Assembly: GCA_916048095.2 (NCBI GenBank)
Contig: OU696570.1
Span: 11,053,316 to 11,117,315, forward strand
Origin: Sacculina carcini
Lineage: Eukaryota > Arthropoda > Thecostraca > Sacculinidae
Direction: 5' to 3'
DNA length: 64,000 nt
The notes beneath the pieces were generated by a model. The model saw nothing but the letters and a program-made list of their open reading frames with translations. It made no database searches and had not been told where the DNA came from. Both the position numbers and the translations under genes were made by a program. This document shows, piece by piece, positions 58,828 to 64,000 of the stretch (its first letter is position 1; every line of letters begins with the position of its first letter).

Positions 58828-59737
58828 AGTACCTCACATACAAACTCAACCCGACACAAACTCAACCCCAAGCTAGTGATCATTTTTGACGTATAAGAGG
58901 AGGTACGCATTCTTCGTCCTCACGCTTGACTCGCTGATGAGGGACACGATGAGGCCGAACCCGCGGGATGAGGCTGAATCCGCGGGATAAGGCCGAATCC
59001 GCGGGATGAGGGGCGAATCCGCGGGATCGGGATGAGGCCGAATCCGCGGGATGAGGCTAAGTCCGCGGGATGAGGCCGAATCCGCGGGATGAGGCCGGCG
59101 GGGGGAGATGACTGTCTCTTTTCAATTTCTTTTGGTTCTTCCTTCTTCCAAGATTTCCTTTGACGATTGTTGTGAATGCGAGATGCGAGCTGCTGCCGAC
59201 AAAACAAAAATCGGCAGCGTTTGGCGGAAAACGGGAACGACGGAAAATCCTTCGACAAACAAACAAAAAAAGTCCTCAAAGAGACACAAATGACCTCAAT
59301 TACCTTGAAAATGACCTCGGAGATCAACAAAACTGAGCCTATGACATTCTTGCATCCATTTTCCCCCTAGGCACCAATTTTCATCAAAATCGGTCCAGTG
59401 GTTTAGGAGGAGATAGGGTAAACAGACACAAATGACCTCAATGACCTTGACAATGACCTCGGAGGTCATCAAAACCTAGCCTATGACATTTTTGCATCCA
59501 TTTTACCGCTAGGGACCAAGTTTCATCAAAATCGGTCCAGTGGCTTAGGAGGAGATATGGTAAACAGACACAAATGATCTCAATGACCTTGAAAATCACC
59601 TCGGAGGTCAACAAAGCCCAGCCTATGACCTTCTTGCATCCAGTTTACCCCTAGGGACCAAGTTTAATCAAAATCGGTTCAATGGTTTAGGAGAAGATAG
59701 GATACAAACAGACATTTAGAAAATTTGCAATAAGTGC
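58828..59737. repeat. composite repeat unit, second copy
   Basis: Homologous to 36091-37126. The 19-bp minisatellite lies at 58949-59104 (about seven units) and the 141-bp array at 59282-59708 (three units). The left edge here is in Helitron DNA, not in the CAGTGCAGGGC repeat. Confidence 0.85.
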
Positions 59738-60190
59738 AGGGCAAAAATACCATCAATTCGGACCTTCGGGCCGAATTGGAAAATGCTGCAGTCGTTTCTG
59801 TTTGTCGTTTCTCGCAAACAGCGCGTGTTGCTCAACGGTAGAACGTCACAGGGGTCCGATGTAACCAGCCGAGTGCCGGAGGGATCCATACTGAGTCCGT
59901 ATTGAGTCCGCTCCTGTTTGACATACTCGTCAATGACCTAGCAGTGAGCTTGGGAGACTCGGCGCTACTCTACGCTGACGATATCATCAATTCTTCATTG
60001 TGTCGAGATGGCTACAGATGGCCAAATTCTACAGTGTCTAATTGGCCGTTTTAGTACCTGCTGCAGTGAATTCGAGTTGAGACTTGAATCAATCAAATGT
60101 TGAAAGCTCAGCGTTACACTCAGAAAGCAGTTGTGCTCGTGCGAGTATAAAATTGGCGGTGAAATTGTACAGACGATTTGCGTGGTTCGT
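59738..60190 (+). pseudogene. LINE reverse transcriptase fragment, third copy
   Basis: The same YADD-containing piece as at 24680 and 37127, here extending further: text after YADDIINSSLCRDGYRWPN runs to GTACAGACGATTTGCGTGG, where the minisatellite starts. It contains the shared 11-bp duplication and stop codons. Confidence 0.78.
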
Positions 60191-60562
60191 GTCCTGGGTG
60201 TCATGATGAATCTAATCTCACCGTCCTGGGTGTCATGATGAATCTGATCTCACCGTCCTGGGTGTCATGATGAATCTAATCTCACCGTCCTGGGTGTCAT
60301 GATGAATCTAATCTCACCGTCCTCGGTGCCATGATGAATCTAATCTCACCGTCCTGGGTGTCATGATGAATCTAATCTCACCGTCCTGGGTGTCATGATG
60401 AATCTAATCTCACCGTCCTGGGTGTCATGATGAATCTAATCTCACCGTCCTGGTTGTCATGATGAATCTAATCTCACCGTCCTGGGTGTCATGATGAATC
60501 TAATCTCACCGTCCTGGGTGTCAGGATGAATCTAATCTCACCGTCCTGGGTGTCATGATGAA
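60191..60562. repeat. 32-bp minisatellite, about 11.6 copies, inside a LINE RT remnant
   Basis: The unit begins GTCCTGGGTGTCATGATGAA and continues TCTAATCTCACC. Copies start at 60191, 60223, 60255 and so on every 32 bp, nearly identical. The last copy runs directly into GATAAACTCACCTTCGACCC, which is LINE coding sequence. Confidence 0.95.
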
Positions 60563-60620
60563 CGATAAACTCACCTTCGACCCACATGCTGAAACCATTA
60601 CTCAGGTAATTGTGCGAGTA
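60563..60620 (+). pseudogene. LINE RT remnant, continuation
   Basis: Reads VLGVMMNDKLTFDPHAETIT across the last minisatellite unit and beyond. This matches the block after the RT core of jockey/CR1/I-type LINEs. A run of TTAGGTAATT(G/T)TG-like short repeats follows to 60680. Confidence 0.75.
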
Positions 60621-60780
60621 ATTGGTTAGGTAATTGTGTGAGTGGTTGGTTAGGTAATTTTGCAGGTAATTGTTACCTAAAAATACCCCCTTACACAAGA
60701 ATACCCAATTACCCCAAAAATACCCACCCAACCCAACGTTGAAGACCTCATTCAGCACAGTTGATTTCGACCTCTCTAGA

Positions 60781-61671
60781 TAAGCCATGAACAAATCAAT
60801 TGCGCTAATCACAATGTCTTCGCTCAATTATTAACAGAAGCCATTTGGCGATGCAATTGTTACTGAAACTTTGCCGATGAAAACTTGTGTTTGAGCAAAA
60901 ACATTTTCGAGCACGACCTTGGTTGTTTTTTATATTTTTTTATATATTAATTAACGTGTGTATATACCTTTTTGAGCACCAGAAACGAAACCAATTTGAA
61001 ACCTCTTTATTCCATATGTGCCCTAAAGTGACTACAACAAAAAACAGCTGACATAATATATTCATGTAAAATAGGTGTTTTCTGTATATATAAATGTGCT
61101 GTGTTTTTACACTACGCCACAAAAGGTTCTATTTTTAGACGCGGTGGCTTGGAAATACCTGGAAAAAACATCAAAACAACTGTGTGTGGAAGTCATGTGC
61201 TTAGCACATGTGTGCAGCTGCAGTTTGCAAAATTCACGTGCCAAGCACATGACTTCCACACACAGTTGTTTTGTTATGTTTTTTCCAGGTTATTCCAAGC
61301 CACCGCGTCTAAAAATAGAACCTTTTGTGGCGTAGTTTATAAACACAGCACATTTATATATACAGAAAACATCTATTTTACATGAATATATTATATGTCA
61401 GCTGTTTTTTGTTGTAGTCACTTTAGGGCACACATGGAATAATGAGGTTTCAAATTGGTTTCGTTTCTGGTGCTCAAAAATGTATATACACACGTTAATT
61501 AATATAAAAATAAATATATAAAACAACCAAGGTCGTGCTCGAAAATGTTTTTGCTCAAACACAAGTTTTCATCGGCAAAGAGTTTCAGTAACAATTGCAT
61601 CGCCAAATGGCTGCTGTAAATAATTGAGCGAAAACATTGTGATTAGCGCAGTTGATTTGTTCATGGCTTAG
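60781..61671. mobile_element. foldback-like palindromic element (about 890 bp)
   Basis: The left arm from TAAGCCATGAACAAATC at 60781 is mirrored by GATTTGTTCATGGCTTA ending at 61671. The arms are about 420 bp and the unmatched centre is short, near 61205-61245. The arms differ by small indels. No coding region exists. The right arm together with its outer flank is an inverted copy of 55590-55980, so the palindrome may have formed by joining two copies of a simpler element. Confidence 0.85.
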
Positions 61672-62949
61672 ACCCATAAAAAGTCTTAAACAATATAAAA
61701 GTCTAAATGTGAATGTTTTTATTTTAGATGTGGCAAAATATTTTCCCTCGAACTGCCTCGTATTTAAACCCGCCCGTCGTGCGGAACTATAAATAGAATA
61801 TAATGAATCAAAAAGCAAAAAGCTTATCCAATAGAAAAATATAAATTTGTAAATTCTTGTTTTACATATTGACGAAGTTTTTTTCCTCAACACTGCTCAA
61901 GTTAACACCCATCCTTCGTGTGTAGTAATTCAGAAGTGTAACACTATCAAAACAATGAAACCTTCTGTCATCTCTATAATTCCAGATTTATGCGTCCGCT
62001 ACAACAGCATATTCATATAGTTGGCATTGCATGATATTACAACCCATATCCTTATGCAACTTGAGTAGTTAACTTTTTTCCCAGTAGTATTTTACCCGCC
62101 CGTCGGGCGAAACAATTCATGTGTAAATATTGAGGACAATAAAGCCTTTCTATTCAGTATAGTGTAGCATTAATTGAACTGTACCCAATAAATCCACACC
62201 ATCCATGCTTGGAGCTAATATGACTATTTTACACTTTTTTTGTATCATTCGTGGGTATAAATTATAGCTTATCTTGTAGAATACAAAATTCTCTACACAG
62301 TAGTATATTCCTGTGTAATCGCAAGTTTGTCAATTGTGATTGGACTTCAGTGAAATTAAATCAGTGTATATTGATGTGTAATCGCCAGTGCGCATAATAG
62401 CTGTCAAATTGGCAACATGACATTTTGACTTTACACCGCCGTAACTTCCTTCAGATACACTTTGGAAAATTACAAATTATACCGTATTGTAGAAAACAAG
62501 ATTTCTAGCACGATGATATAATTTATTTATATGTGTAACAAATAGCTACTGAGAAATAGTAGAAAAATGAATTAATTTTAGTCGCCCGGTGTTCAAGTGT
62601 AATTTTGGATTTATTTGAGAATTTTGCCAATTTTACACGTTTTTTGTATCATTTGTGGTTATAAACTATAGCTTATATTGTAGAACACAACATTATCTAC
62701 ACAGTTGTATATTCCTGTGTAATCGCAAGTGCGCATAATAGCTGTCAAATTGGCAATATGTCCCTTAGACTTTACACCGCCGTAACTTCCTTCAGATATT
62801 CTTTGGAAAATTACAAATTATACCGTATTGTAGAAAACAATATTTCTAGCACGATGGTATAATTTATTTTTATGTATAATAAATAGTTACTGAGAAATAG
62901 TAGAAAAACGAATTAATTTTATTCACTTGATTATCAAGTGTAATTTGGG
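61672..62949 (-). repeat. Helitron-like tandem block, minus strand
   Basis: Hairpin units at 61770 and 62095, then 340-bp units in reverse complement. It is largely an inverted copy of parts of 39736-40400 and 55020-55617, with a deletion at 62222. Confidence 0.75.
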
Positions 62950-63449
62950 ATGTACATTGACCGACATTGACCGCTGCCATTGACCGCCCAGCACCTGCGG
63001 CACTGCCGAGCGCCCCCGGCTGTCCTGTGTCGGTGCCAGGGCTGGTTATAGACACTGCAGACCGATACACGCGCTCCGGCCGTCCAGTACACCGACCGGC
63101 CCGCTACAGATAGGGGGGAGGTGGTGTAGCGACCGCGCCGCATTCAGCCCTGTGCGTTATTATTATTTGTTTAAGTGTTCCTTTCTCTTTGTATTATATA
63201 ATTTAATTTGTGATACCTTCTTATGTGCGTATTGTTTTTGTTGTAAACATCTTTAACTATAGATGCGTATTATATGTGACACCGTCACTGAACTAGGAGT
63301 GTCTCCTCCCTCTCTCGCTTGTACGCTTACCGTGTGCGCACTTTTTTGCTCGCGCTCCTCTATGGGTGATCATTACATTTGCTACGTGTTTGGTGTTTGT
63401 GGCTCTCGCTAAGCAGGAGCGCAACACGTACATCGAACAGAAAGATACA
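62950..63449 (+). mobile_element. gypsy 3' end with LTR
   Basis: The plus strand reads the pol tail YTRSGRPVHRPARYR and a stop, then the polypurine tract AGATAGGGGGGAGGTGG, then an LTR from TGTAGCGACCGCGCC at 63125 to AAAGATACA at 63449 (325 bp). It is nearly identical to the inverted copy at 39244-39735. The 5' side joins Helitron DNA, so only the last 175 bp of the internal region remain. Confidence 0.78.
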
Positions 63450-63934
63450 TACTAATATATACACTTACACACGCACACATATATATACATGCATATATGT
63501 ATATATACATATATACACACAATACATTACAGTAATTACACATATAGGTTGATGCACATAAATCGAATAAGCGCTAACCACCAATGATACAAATGGACAA
63601 AAAATTAGCACTAGCCCAAGACAAGACTATGTTCGCAATACTGTGCGGTCTCCTAACACATGATGCAATACATTACACATGTTTATCGCAGATATTACTC
63701 GGAAAATACATGCTACAACATTTGTCATCAATTTTAAACAATCACATTTCGTAACATGCACATGTCAAAAAAAAAGTTGCGGCAGAATCAGCAAATAATC
63801 TGCATTCACAATTAAAGCGAATGCATGACGCTGTGGCCGCAATAACACGCAGCTGAATTGTCACGATGTACTGCGATGAAACGACACGTGCAAGTGAAGG
63901 AGTGACGATAAAGTAACACAAGAACAGTCCACAC

Positions 63935-63969
<35 letters not shown>

Positions 63970-64000
63970 ACATACAAACATACATGCACACTTCCACACA
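63450..64000. other. flank of the gypsy end, then unassigned; (CA)n
   Basis: 63450-63692 is the inverted copy of 39001-39243 and has no coding. 63693-64000 is unassigned apart from a (CA)n tract at about 63938-63967. No gene. Confidence 0.6.

Noticed and set aside
60191-60562. CRISPR array
   Set aside because: The 32-bp units are directly adjacent with no unique spacers, and the context is a eukaryotic LINE remnant.

Overview
This is a repeat-dense piece of a eukaryotic, almost certainly metazoan (probably invertebrate) nuclear genome. The sequence contains Ty3/gypsy LTR retrotransposons, Tx1/L1-like and jockey/Rex1/CR1-like LINEs, a Penelope-like element with a GIY-YIG endonuclease, hAT transposons with 8-bp target duplications, a tRNA-derived SINE, Helitron-like tandem repeats and very long (CA)n and (TA)n microsatellites. 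I found no host gene, functional RNA gene, operon or CRISPR array. Nearly every long reading frame is a transposon protein or a shadow of a microsatellite. I cannot name the species from sequence alone.

Layout. 1-1023: unassigned. 1024-2215 and 18945-20973: two arms of a large inverted repeat; the right arm contains a Penelope-like fragment. Between the arms lies a nest: a broken gypsy (about 2352-3752 and 7580-8830) split by a Tx1-like LINE (about 3990-7575); a minus-strand gypsy pol (8850-10716); a minus-strand jockey/Rex1-like LINE (about 10738-12477) cut by the LTR of a third gypsy (12478 on); a fourth gypsy fragment (about 14470-16060); and remnants of a DNA transposon (17315-18333). 21013-21319 is a non-autonomous hAT element.

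22396-24745 and 27940-36090 are two copies of one duplicated segment, each with a SINE and a Helitron end. The second copy alone carries two clean insertions: a 3-kb gypsy with both LTRs (28034-31044) and a 2.77-kb hAT element (31112-33877). The first copy preserves the empty site for each, so element ends and target duplications can be read directly.

25100-27800 and most of 36-63 kb are AT-rich tandem blocks on both strands. They are built from a unit of about 340 bp and from 175-260-bp units that end in a GC-rich hairpin. Some units end in CTAG, and others start with TCTATATATATAAAAGAG, which is the anatomy of Helitron ends. Embedded in these blocks are an RNase H-integrase gypsy (50012-53776), duplicated composite repeats with 19-bp and 141-bp minisatellites, a 32-bp minisatellite grown out of a LINE reverse transcriptase gene (60191-60562), a long palindromic element (60781-61671), and an inverted pair of gypsy 3' ends (39244-39735 and 62950-63449). 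Nothing here works together as a pathway; the window records repeated nesting, duplication and inversion of mobile DNA.
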